The notes beneath the pieces are model-generated. The model saw only the letters and a list, made by a program, of their open reading frames with translations, was not told the origin of the DNA and searched no databases. Positions 41,496 to 48,754 of a stretch of DNA of 53,133 nucleotides are shown piece after piece (positions within the stretch are counted from its first letter, which is position 1; each line of letters starts with the position of its first letter). The translations under genes and the position numbers were made by a program. The stretch spans positions 1 through 53,133 of the forward strand of contig CABQCA010000002.1 of NCBI GenBank assembly GCA_902462525.1, written 5' to 3'. The DNA is from an uncultured Porphyromonadaceae bacterium (GTDB lineage: Bacteria; Bacteroidota; Bacteroidia; Bacteroidales; Muribaculaceae).

Positions 41496-41527
41496 TTTGG
41501 ATGATTCTGTAATTATTACTAATTTTG
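41496..41527 (+). promoter_or_regulatory. Promoter of perR
   Basis: TTTG at 41496-41499, a 20-nt spacer and TAATTTTG at 41520-41527. The start of transcription is expected near 41533, inside the PerR box. Confidence 0.75.
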
Positions 41528-41539
41528 TAATTGTTATAA
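41525..41539 (+). promoter_or_regulatory. PerR box (operator) overlapping the perR promoter
   Basis: TTGTAATTGTTATAA matches the PerR consensus TTATAATNATTATAA at 12 of 14 defined positions. It overlaps the end of the -7 element and the transcription start, so binding would block transcription. This points to autoregulation. Confidence 0.65.
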
Positions 41540-41557
41540 GATAGTTAAAATAATCCG

Positions 41558-41989
41558 ATGCAAGAGAAAACCACGATATCACCCTCAGAGTTAACTGTGA
41601 TGATGCACGAGGCCGGAGTGCGCCCGTCGGTGCAGCGTCTTGCCATACTCCGCAATGTTGTCGAAGGGCGGATGCATCCGACGGCAGATGAGATCTTTCG
41701 TGACCTGCAGCCTGAATATCCTACGATGTCTCGCACGACGGTCTATAATTCGCTGCATGTTCTTACTGAGGCCGGACTGCTCAGAGAGCTGGAACTGGAA
41801 AGTGGCAACCGACGCTACGATTTCGCTCCACAACCTCGCCACGGTCATCTTCGCTGCGCCGGTTGCGGTCGTATATTCGACATGGCGCTTCCGGAGGATT
41901 TGCAACTTTCCGCGCCGCCCGGATTCAGCATTGAAAGCATTGATGTTTTTTTCCGTGGTCTATGCTCGGATTGTATCGGCAAGTCTTAA
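41558..41989 (+). CDS. perR: PerR-type Fur-family peroxide-responsive repressor
   Basis: A 143-aa Fur-family regulator. Residues 20-75 form the winged helix (SRTTVYNSLHVLTEAGLL). The regulatory metal ligands expected in PerR are present: His40, Asp88 (RRYDFA), His95, His97 and Asp108. The structural zinc site is Cys100/Cys103 and Cys136/Cys139. The Asp at position 88 favours PerR over Fur. It leads an operon with rubrerythrin and a flavoprotein, and a PerR box overlaps its promoter. In studied PerR proteins peroxide oxidises a metal-bound His and releases the operator. Confidence 0.88.
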   Translation: MQEKTTISPSELTVMMHEAGVRPSVQRLAILRNVVEGRMHPTADEIFRDLQPEYPTMSRTTVYNSLHVLTEAGLLRELELESGNRRYDFAPQPRHGHLRCAGCGRIFDMALPEDLQLSAPPGFSIESIDVFFRGLCSDCIGKS

Positions 41990-42035
41990 AATACTCATAC
42001 ATAACATATACATAATATCAACAAACCCTGAAACA

Positions 42036-42578
42036 ATGAAAGAACTTAAAGGAACTAAGACCGAACGTAACCTGATGGAAGCCTTTGCCGGAGAATCCCA
42101 GGCCCGCAACAAGTACACCTACTATGCATCGAAAGCCCGTCGTGACGGCTACGAGCAGATAGCGGCCCTTTTCGAGGAGACTGCAGCAAACGAGAAGGAG
42201 CACGCCAAGCTGTGGTTCAAATATCTTCATGGCGGCGAGGTGCCCGATACCATTGCCAATCTGCGCGACGCAGCCGAAGGCGAGAATTTCGAATGGACAG
42301 ATATGTACGAGCGCATGGCCCGCGAGGCCGAGGAAGAGGGCTTTACTGAAATAGCCTGGCGTTTCCGCGCTGTAGCTGCTATCGAGCGTCATCATGAAGA
42401 GCGATACCGCCGTCTGCTTGCCAACATCGAAGAAGGCATTGTGTTCTCGCGCGACAACGACGCTATGTGGATTTGCCGCAACTGCGGTCATATTGTAATC
42501 GGTAAGAAGGCTCCCGAAATATGCCCTGTGTGCAAGCATTCGCGCAGTTTCTTCGAGCTTAAGGCTGACAACTATTGA
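42036..42578 (+). CDS. rbr: Rubrerythrin
   Basis: A 180-aa peroxide reductase. The N-terminal four-helix domain supplies the diiron ligands: Glu20, Glu53 and His56 (NEKEH), and the ERHHEER motif (117-123). The C-terminal rubredoxin-like domain binds one iron through Cys147/Cys150 and Cys163/Cys166. The ATG at 42036 begins MKELKGTKTE, the usual family start; the open frame upstream is a shadow of perR. It reduces H2O2 to water using electrons from a redox partner, possibly the next gene's product. Confidence 0.96.
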   Translation: MKELKGTKTERNLMEAFAGESQARNKYTYYASKARRDGYEQIAALFEETAANEKEHAKLWFKYLHGGEVPDTIANLRDAAEGENFEWTDMYERMAREAEEEGFTEIAWRFRAVAAIERHHEERYRRLLANIEEGIVFSRDNDAMWICRNCGHIVIGKKAPEICPVCKHSRSFFELKADNY

Positions 42579-42590
42579 TATCCTGTCCTT

Positions 42591-43088
42591 ATGGATCTGA
42601 AAGTACTCCAGAATCTCTCTTACGGCGTTTTCATCGTCGGGGCATTTATGAAAGGCCGTGCTGTCGGCTGCACTGTCAACACTTGCTTCCAGGTAACGGC
42701 ACAGGATCCGATTCTGGCTATTTCACTCAATAAAAGCAACTTCACACTTGAAGCTGTCCGGGAGACGGGTCGCTTTTCCGTTTCAATACTGTCGGAGGAC
42801 ACTGATCCTATGCTGATAGGCCGCTTCGGCTTTTTCAGTTCAAGAGATACGGACAAGTATGAAGGTTTTGGTTATGATGTAGTCGATTATGTCCCTTGTG
42901 TCAAAGGCTCCTTTGCCGGCCGACTGATACTGGAAACCGTCAATACGGTAGACTGCGGAACGCACGTACTTGTGCTTGCCCGTCTGACAGACACTGTAGA
43001 GGGCACGGGAATACCTATGACATATTCCTATTACCACAATGTGATAAAAGGAAAGGAACCGTCTACTGCGCCGCTCTATCAGAAATAA
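42591..43088 (+). CDS. Flavin reductase-domain (FMN) protein
   Basis: A 165-aa protein of the flavin reductase-like FMN-binding split-barrel family. It starts LKVLQNLSYGVFIVGAF and has VGCTVNTCFQVT, DPILAISLNKSN and FSVSILSE, matching the reductase domain that in some anaerobes is fused to rubredoxin (Hrb-type). It lies 12 nt after rubrerythrin and may pass electrons from NAD(P)H to rubrerythrin. Last gene of the perR operon, before a strong terminator. Confidence 0.87.
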   Translation: MDLKVLQNLSYGVFIVGAFMKGRAVGCTVNTCFQVTAQDPILAISLNKSNFTLEAVRETGRFSVSILSEDTDPMLIGRFGFFSSRDTDKYEGFGYDVVDYVPCVKGSFAGRLILETVNTVDCGTHVLVLARLTDTVEGTGIPMTYSYYHNVIKGKEPSTAPLYQK

Positions 43089-43103
43089 ATCAATGATTCA
43101 ATG

Positions 43104-43141
43104 CTGCTCCGTAAAATGTGTTTTACGGGGCAGTTTTTTTA
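43104..43141 (+). terminator. Terminator of the perR operon
   Basis: Arms 43104-43116 and 43121-43133 pair over 13 bp with one wobble around TGTG, followed by eight T. Confidence 0.88.
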
Positions 43142-43156
43142 TGCCGTTGTGGGTTG

Positions 43157-44812
43157 TCAGCAGAATACGAGGACGAGAATCTGAGCGAGGATTACGCGGA
43201 CGAACATTCCGAGGGGATAGACGGTGGCATAGGCTACGGCGGCATTGTCGCCGGGGAGGGTGTCGTTGGCATAGTTGAGGGCCATGGGGTTTGCCATCGC
43301 TCCGCACGCCATGCCGCACGCGCTGCCGAAATCGGTGTGGCTCCGGCGGACGGCCCATGCTGCCATGATCAGCACCGGAACTATGGTGATTATGAATCCG
43401 AGTGCAATCCAGATGAGTCCGTCGGCACGCATTATGGTGTCGAAGAATCCGGCGCCTGCTTCAAGACCGAGGCAGGCAAGATAGAGGCTCAGGCCGATGC
43501 CTCGCAGCATGAGGTTTGCCGAGGTGGTGGTATAGGTTACCATATGCAGCCGGGGACCGAACCGTCCCAGGAGTATGCCCGCTATCATTGGGCCGCCTGC
43601 GAGGCCGAGTCGCACAGGCATCGATATGCCCGGCAGCATCACGGGAATGGAGCCGAGTGCCAGACCGAGCACCATGCCGATGAAGATTACGGCGAGGTTC
43701 GGGTCGCGGAGTGTGGCTTCGGCGTTGCCGAGGAGCTTTCCTACGGCATCGATGGCTTTGCGGTCGCCCACGATGGTGAGGCGGTCGCCGAGCTGCAGAA
43801 TCAGTCCCGGAGTGGCGAGCAGGCGTACGCCTGCGCGTGTGACACGCGAAATGTTTATGTCGTAGCTGTTTCGCAGTCTCAGGGAGCCGAGACGACGGCC
43901 GTTGATTTCGGGACGTGTCACCACCACGTGACTGCTGACGATGTCGCGGTCGAGGGCATTCCAGTCGATGTCGGCTGTGTTGTAGTCTTTGTCCTCCTGA
44001 CGCCCGAAAAGTATGCGTAGTTCGGGAATTTCGTCGTCGTTGGTGACAACGAGCAGCCGGTCGCCGCGGCATAGCACGGTATCGCCTGCGGGAATAGTGA
44101 CGGCACCGTTGCGCCACAGACGGCTGATGACGAACCGGCCTTTGGCTGCGGACGCCACTTCGCGGACGGTAAGACCGTCTACACCGGGATTTTCGACACT
44201 GAACCCGGCAACGAAGGTGTGGTCGGCTTCGTCGCCGGTGCGGATATCACCGGGGCGCACGAACAGTTTCCGTACTGCGATAAGTGCCAGAATGACGCCG
44301 ACTACGCCAAGGGGGTAGGTTACGGCGCAGCCGAGTGCCGCTCCCTGGGCGCTGATGCCGAGCTGCCCGAGGGCCTGCTGGGCGGCGCCCAGGGCCGGAG
44401 TGTTTGTGGTGGCTCCACAGAGCACGCCTATCATGTCGCTCATGGGCATGCCGAAAGCCATGCTGAAGCCGACGGCCATGATGGTGCCGAGCGCTATTAT
44501 CCATAGTCCGAGAATATTAAGCCCCACACCTCCGCTGCGGAACGAGCTGAAGAAGCCCGGGCCTACTTTGAGCCCCAGTTCGTAGACGAACAGCACGAGG
44601 CCGAAACTTTCGGCATACGACAGCATTTCAGGATCGATGCTAAGCCCGAAATGTCCGGCGAGAATGCCCATGAAGAAAACGAAGGTCACTCCCAGACCCA
44701 CGCCTCCGATTTTTATCTTTCCGAGTCCGAGTCCTGAGGCTATTATAACCGACATCACAACAACGGCCTGCAGAGGGCTGTGTTCGAAAAGCAGACTGTC
44801 AATCCAATTCAT
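43157..44812 (-). CDS. AspT/YidE-family putative transporter with two RCK-C domains
   Basis: A 551-aa inner-membrane protein with the duplicated AspT/YidE/YbjL membrane domain: residues about 10-180 and 375-550, each with Gly-rich helices and related GxxxGANT-like turns (LCGATTNTPALGAAQ; GMACGAMANPMALNYAN). Two TrkA-C (RCK-C) domains lie between them (about 205-370). Family members exchange amino acids or dicarboxylates; the substrate is unknown here. The promoter's -7 element lies 4 nt before the ATG, so the mRNA seems leaderless. Confidence 0.88.
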   Translation of the reverse strand: MNWIDSLLFEHSPLQAVVVMSVIIASGLGLGKIKIGGVGLGVTFVFFMGILAGHFGLSIDPEMLSYAESFGLVLFVYELGLKVGPGFFSSFRSGGVGLNILGLWIIALGTIMAVGFSMAFGMPMSDMIGVLCGATTNTPALGAAQQALGQLGISAQGAALGCAVTYPLGVVGVILALIAVRKLFVRPGDIRTGDEADHTFVAGFSVENPGVDGLTVREVASAAKGRFVISRLWRNGAVTIPAGDTVLCRGDRLLVVTNDDEIPELRILFGRQEDKDYNTADIDWNALDRDIVSSHVVVTRPEINGRRLGSLRLRNSYDINISRVTRAGVRLLATPGLILQLGDRLTIVGDRKAIDAVGKLLGNAEATLRDPNLAVIFIGMVLGLALGSIPVMLPGISMPVRLGLAGGPMIAGILLGRFGPRLHMVTYTTTSANLMLRGIGLSLYLACLGLEAGAGFFDTIMRADGLIWIALGFIITIVPVLIMAAWAVRRSHTDFGSACGMACGAMANPMALNYANDTLPGDNAAVAYATVYPLGMFVRVILAQILVLVFC

Positions 44813-44816
44813 GGCG

Positions 44817-44847
44817 CAAAGTTACGCTATTTTGCCCGACTGTGCAA
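44817..44847 (-). promoter_or_regulatory. Promoter of the AspT-family gene, leaderless
   Basis: Minus strand: TTG (44847-44845), 20-nt spacer, TAACTTTG (44824-44817), then CGCC and the ATG (44812). The expected start of transcription falls at or inside the start codon. Confidence 0.65.
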
Positions 44848-44999
44848 GCTTAGGTTTTCAGACTGACAGGTAGAAATTAGGATATTAAGAAGTTAGGAAT
44901 TTAGGAAATTATGATGGGGCCGGCGGAAAGTAGGGGCGCAATAATTTGCGCCCGGCGAGCAGTGGGAATTCGTCGGGCGTTTTGTCTTCGCGGACACTA

Positions 45000-45027
45000 A
45001 AAAAGCACCTCAGCAGAGGTGCTTTTT
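45000..45027. terminator. Bidirectional terminator-like hairpin after the oxidoreductase operon
   Basis: A perfect 12-bp repeat (45000-45011 and 45016-45027, AGCA loop) flanked by A5 and T5. It ends the leftward operon. A second short palindrome (GGGCGCAA/TTGCGCCC, 44934-44941 and 44946-44953) lies next to it. Confidence 0.82.
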
Positions 45028-45034
45028 CGTGTGA

Positions 45035-45568
45035 TTATACAAGCGACATTCCTTTCTGGAGTGCCTGTTCGTTTAGTGGGATTAGGTGATGATGCCGCTC
45101 TGGGAGGGTTTTCTTGAGGCCGCGCAGGACAGCGTCGTTGTCGACTATCGGACGTAGTTTGAGGAGAGCCCCGAGCAGAATCATGTTGTAGGTTTTGGAG
45201 TTTTTGAGCTCTATTGATGCTGTCATGGCATCGACGGGGTAAATTTTGATGTCGGTGCGAGAGGGCAACCGGTGAATACCCGAGGGATCGTAGATGAGGA
45301 CACCGCCAGGCTTCACTTTGCTTTCAAATTTGTCGAGGCTCTGTTGATTGAGTGCTACTACGGTATCGAAGATGTCGAGTACGGGCGAGCTGATGGGAGC
45401 GTCGCTGAGAATAACAGTGACATTGGCCGTGCCGCCGCGCTGTTCAGGACCGTAGGAAGGCATCCATGTTACTTCGAGATTGTCCATAAGTCCGGCATAG
45501 GCCAGAATCTTGCCCATAGAGAGCACGCCTTGTCCGCCGAAACCGGCTATCAGTATTTCTTCTTTCAT
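45035..45568 (-). CDS. 2-oxoacid:ferredoxin oxidoreductase, gamma subunit
   Basis: A 177-aa gamma subunit of the VOR/KOR type, with the N-terminal GFGGQGVLSMGKILAYAG and SYGPEQRGGTAN motifs. With the three upstream genes it forms an enzyme oxidising 2-oxoacids (branched-chain 2-oxoacids or 2-oxoglutarate) and CoA to acyl-CoA, reducing ferredoxin. It is the last gene of the operon, 3 nt after the beta subunit, and precedes a terminator. Confidence 0.9.
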   Translation of the reverse strand: MKEEILIAGFGGQGVLSMGKILAYAGLMDNLEVTWMPSYGPEQRGGTANVTVILSDAPISSPVLDIFDTVVALNQQSLDKFESKVKPGGVLIYDPSGIHRLPSRTDIKIYPVDAMTASIELKNSKTYNMILLGALLKLRPIVDNDAVLRGLKKTLPERHHHLIPLNEQALQKGMSLV

Positions 45569-45571
45569 AGC

Positions 45572-46333
45572 TTACTCGTTTTTAAGGTCGCCGAGCGGAT
45601 ATTTTTCGAACATATGCTCTGCCATCCATGTGTTGCTTTTTTCGGGCGTCATTTTCCATCCCGAGTTGCAGGTCGACACGATTTCGACAACCGAAGTGCC
45701 CTTCTTAGCCATAGCGTTGGCGAAGGCTTTCTTGATGGCGGCTTTGGCCTTGCGTACTGCAGCTGCGGTGTGCACTGCCTGTCGCGTGACATAGCATGTG
45801 CCGTCGAGCTGGGCAAGAAGATTGGTGATGGCCAGAGGGTAGCCGTTGAGTTCGGCGGTTCGGCCGTAGGGTGTGGTGGCGGTCTTCATGCCCAGAAGGG
45901 TCGTGGGAGCCATCTGTCCGCCAGTCATGCCGTAGATGGCATTGTTGATGAATATGATGGCTATGTTTTCGCCACGGTTGCAGGCGTGGATAGTTTCGGC
46001 AGTGCCGATTGCGGAGAGGTCGCCGTCGCCCTGGTAGGTAAACACGAGCTTATCGGGGTTGAGCCGGCTTGCTGCTGTCGCTACAGCGGGAGCGCGGCCG
46101 TGGGCGGCTTCAATCCAGTCGACATCGATGTAGTTGTAGGCGAATACGGCGCACCCTACCGGCGCTACGCCGATTGTTTTGTCGGCGGAGTCCGTTTCGC
46201 CGAGGATTTCGGCTATTATTTTGTGAACCACGCCGTGGCTGCATCCCGGGCAGTAGTGGGTCACATTATCGGTCAGCAGTTCTGGACGGCTGTAAACCTT
46301 GTTTTCGGGACGTATTATTTCTTCGCGTGTCAT
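45572..46333 (-). CDS. 2-oxoacid:ferredoxin oxidoreductase, beta subunit (TPP-binding)
   Basis: A 253-aa TPP-binding subunit. Visible motifs are HYCPGCSHG near the N-terminus and the TPP-Mg motif GDGDLSAIG...INNAIYGMTGGQMAPTT. IGVAPVGCAVFAYNY is typical of VorA/KorB-type beta subunits. It overlaps the alpha subunit's end as ATGA (46330-46333). Confidence 0.9.
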   Translation of the reverse strand: MTREEIIRPENKVYSRPELLTDNVTHYCPGCSHGVVHKIIAEILGETDSADKTIGVAPVGCAVFAYNYIDVDWIEAAHGRAPAVATAASRLNPDKLVFTYQGDGDLSAIGTAETIHACNRGENIAIIFINNAIYGMTGGQMAPTTLLGMKTATTPYGRTAELNGYPLAITNLLAQLDGTCYVTRQAVHTAAAVRKAKAAIKKAFANAMAKKGTSVVEIVSTCNSGWKMTPEKSNTWMAEHMFEKYPLGDLKNE

Positions 46334-47418
46334 TGGGCAATGGAAAGCTTGTCGACAAGAGCGTTGAGAATCTCTGTCGGGTTGGGAATCATGCCGCCCA
46401 TGCGGCCGAAGTGATGCACCGGCACGCGTCCGGCGACAGCCAGGCGCACGTCTTCTATCATCTGACCGGCGTTGAGTTCGACGGTGAGTATGCCTTTCAC
46501 CTGACGGCCGAGCCGTTCGATTTCGGCGGTAGGGAATGGCCAGAGGGTGACAGGCCGCAGAAGGCCCACCCTGATGCCGCGTGCGCGGGCTTCCTCAATA
46601 GCTTTGAGGCATATTCGCGCAACTGTTCCGAAGGCTACGATTAGGTATTCGGCGTCGTCGGTGTAGTATTCCTTGAAGCGGACCTCGTTTTCTTCGATCA
46701 GTCGGTAGGTAGCCTGGAAGCGTTCGTTGTTCACTTCCATTTTCGCGCTGTCGAGTTCGAGCGACGTGATTACATTGCGGTGCCCGCGTGCTCCGCGTCC
46801 GCATGATGCCCATGGGCACTGGCGGCGTATCTCTTCTTCGGTGCGGCGCGGGCGCTGCTCGGGGAGTACGACTTTTTCCATCATCTGGCCTACGATGCCG
46901 TCGGCGAGAATCATTGCCGGGGTACGATATTTGAAAGCCAGATCAAAGCCAAGGCCCACAAAATCGGCCATTTCCTGCACAGTGGCGGGAGCGAGCACTA
47001 TCAGGCGGTAGTCGCCGTGGCCGCCGCCTTTTGTGGCCTGAAAGTAGTCGGCCTGCGACGGCTGGATAGTTCCGAGGCCAGGTCCGCCGCGCATGACATT
47101 GACAATAAGTGCCGGCAGTTCCGATGCGGCCAGATAGGAAATGCCTTCCATCATCAGGCTTATGCCGGGCGACGACGACGATGTAAGCACCGCTTTTCCC
47201 GTGGCCACACCGCCGTAAACCATATTTATCGATGCTACCTCGCTTTCAGCCTGAAGCACCACCATGCCGGTGGTTTCCCATGGTTTGAGTTCGGTGAGTG
47301 TTTCGAGTACTTCCGACTGAGGTGTGATAGGGTAGCCGAAATAGCCGTCGGCGCCATAACGGATGGCGGCATGGGCTATGGCTTCGTTGCCCTTCATCAG
47401 TCTTACTTCTTCTTTCAT
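46330..47418 (-). CDS. vorB: 2-oxoacid:ferredoxin oxidoreductase, alpha subunit (VorB type)
   Basis: A 362-aa alpha subunit, N-terminal MKEEVRLMKGNEAIAHAAIR and the YFGYPITPQSEV motif. EVASINMVYGGVATGKAVLTSSSSPG is the CoA/active-site loop. This class is usually annotated as 3-methyl-2-oxobutanoate dehydrogenase subunit VorB. Second gene of the operon, 20 nt after ferredoxin. The choice between branched-chain 2-oxoacids and 2-oxoglutarate is not settled by sequence. Confidence 0.9.
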   Translation of the reverse strand: MKEEVRLMKGNEAIAHAAIRYGADGYFGYPITPQSEVLETLTELKPWETTGMVVLQAESEVASINMVYGGVATGKAVLTSSSSPGISLMMEGISYLAASELPALIVNVMRGGPGLGTIQPSQADYFQATKGGGHGDYRLIVLAPATVQEMADFVGLGFDLAFKYRTPAMILADGIVGQMMEKVVLPEQRPRRTEEEIRRQCPWASCGRGARGHRNVITSLELDSAKMEVNNERFQATYRLIEENEVRFKEYYTDDAEYLIVAFGTVARICLKAIEEARARGIRVGLLRPVTLWPFPTAEIERLGRQVKGILTVELNAGQMIEDVRLAVAGRVPVHHFGRMGGMIPNPTEILNALVDKLSIAQ

Positions 47419-47438
47419 TATAGATCAGGTTTTTGCTG

Positions 47439-47675
47439 TTAACTGTTACGGTCTACTACGCGATATACTTCGATGCATGCGTCGGGGCATACTGTGGCGC
47501 ACGCCGCGCAGCCTATGCAGGCCTCGGGATTGGCGGTGAAGGCGTAGTGATAGCCGCGGTCGTTGACCTCTTGAGGCTGCAGAAGGAGAACATCGGCCGG
47601 GCAAGCTACCACACAGAGGTCGCAGCCTTTGCAGCGCTGCTCGTCGATTGTTACCGCTCCATAAACTTTTGCCAT
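47439..47675 (-). CDS. 2[4Fe-4S] ferredoxin, delta subunit of the 2-oxoacid oxidoreductase
   Basis: A 78-aa ferredoxin with two complete cluster motifs: CKGCDLCVVACP (Cys15-Cys25) and CIGCAACATVCP. It carries electrons from the TPP subunit. First gene of the four-gene operon, which it leads by 20 nt. TATATTTG at 47736-47729 is the likely -7 element. Confidence 0.92.
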   Translation of the reverse strand: MAKVYGAVTIDEQRCKGCDLCVVACPADVLLLQPQEVNDRGYHYAFTANPEACIGCAACATVCPDACIEVYRVVDRNS

Positions 47676-47728
47676 AGGAAAAATAGTTTAGAATTTGTTT
47701 GCCGGCAGCTCTACAGCTCCCGATAGTG

Positions 47729-47736
47729 CAAATATA
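47729..47736 (-). promoter_or_regulatory. Candidate -7 element of the 2-oxoacid oxidoreductase operon
   Basis: Minus-strand TATATTTG, 53 nt upstream of the ferredoxin ATG. No TTG at the -33 position. Confidence 0.42.
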
Positions 47737-47827
47737 CACATTTTTTCCATATCATGTCATTTTCCCGCCTTTTTTTCTCTATTACTCCATAAAAAGACAA
47801 ATGCAGGCTGTGGCGACCGATGATCGG

Positions 47828-48754
47828 TCAGGAGCGCGAAGAGGTGCTGCTTTGGCGCGGAAGGTCGGGAGTGGCGGCGGTGACGAGGTAGACTCCGCCG
47901 AAGATGAGGACCACTGCTGCGGCTTTGCCGGCGGTGAAGGTGTCGAGTCCGAGGGCGAGGCCTACGCCGGTGGCGACGACCGGCTGAAAATAGTTGTACA
48001 TGCCTACGACGGTGGGCATGAGGCGTTTTTGGCCTGTCATCATCAGAATGTAGGCCACGAAGGTGCCCATGAACACCACGTAGGCTACTCCGAGCCATGT
48101 CGATGGCGCGACGGCGCACCACTGCGTTGCGGCAATGCTGCGCACCGAGAACGGCAGTACGGCTACGGCGGCGAAGGTGAACATCCATTTCATCAGCGTC
48201 ACCAGCGAGTATTTTGCCAGAAAGTTCTTATAGAGTGTGAGATAAAGCGCATACGACAGTTGGGCACCGAATACCAGAAGGTCGCCTGTAACTGAACTGT
48301 TTCCGCCCGAAGCCCCTGACGATGACCATACGAGGGTGACCGCGCCGGAGGCTCCGAGCCCTATGCCGAGTGCTTTGCGCCATGTGACGGGAGCGCCGAG
48401 AATAGCACGCGACAGCACCATCACCCACATGGGCATGGTAGTAGTGATAATCGAAGCCTCGCCGGGCGATGTGAGGCCCACGCCGAACACATAACAGCCC
48501 TGATTGAAGAGAATACCGAGCATTCCGGCGCCGGCGAGGCGCAGAAGGTCGGCGGCAGGCACATGTTCGCGGCGTGTGAACAGCGAAAGAATCCAGAACA
48601 GGACTGCTGCGCCGACAATACGAAAGTCGGTGAGCAGCAGAGGTGTTACGACTCCGGCCATCATCACCGTTTTTGCAATAGGGGCCATGAGCCCCCAGCA
48701 CACATTGGCTCCGAAGAGTCCGAGGTGTCCTTTCAGTTTTTCGGAAATTGGCAT
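47828..48754 (-). CDS. EamA/DMT-family transporter
   Basis: A 308-aa inner-membrane protein with ten predicted helices in two EamA repeats. Visible features are NVCWGLMAPIAKTV at the start, PGEASIITTTMPMWVMVLSRAILG in repeat 1 and TFVAYILMMTGQKRLMPTVVGMYNYFQPVVA in repeat 2. It probably exports a metabolite; the substrate is unknown. It overlaps the lepA stop by one base (TGATG), so it is translationally coupled to lepA. Confidence 0.88.
   Translation of the reverse strand: MPISEKLKGHLGLFGANVCWGLMAPIAKTVMMAGVVTPLLLTDFRIVGAAVLFWILSLFTRREHVPAADLLRLAGAGMLGILFNQGCYVFGVGLTSPGEASIITTTMPMWVMVLSRAILGAPVTWRKALGIGLGASGAVTLVWSSSGASGGNSSVTGDLLVFGAQLSYALYLTLYKNFLAKYSLVTLMKWMFTFAAVAVLPFSVRSIAATQWCAVAPSTWLGVAYVVFMGTFVAYILMMTGQKRLMPTVVGMYNYFQPVVATGVGLALGLDTFTAGKAAAVVLIFGGVYLVTAATPDLPRQSSTSSRS

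Noticed and set aside
43118..44020. Plus-strand open frame of 300 codons opposite the AspT-family gene
   Set aside because: Very rich in His, Glu and Ala with no signal or motif; antisense shadow.
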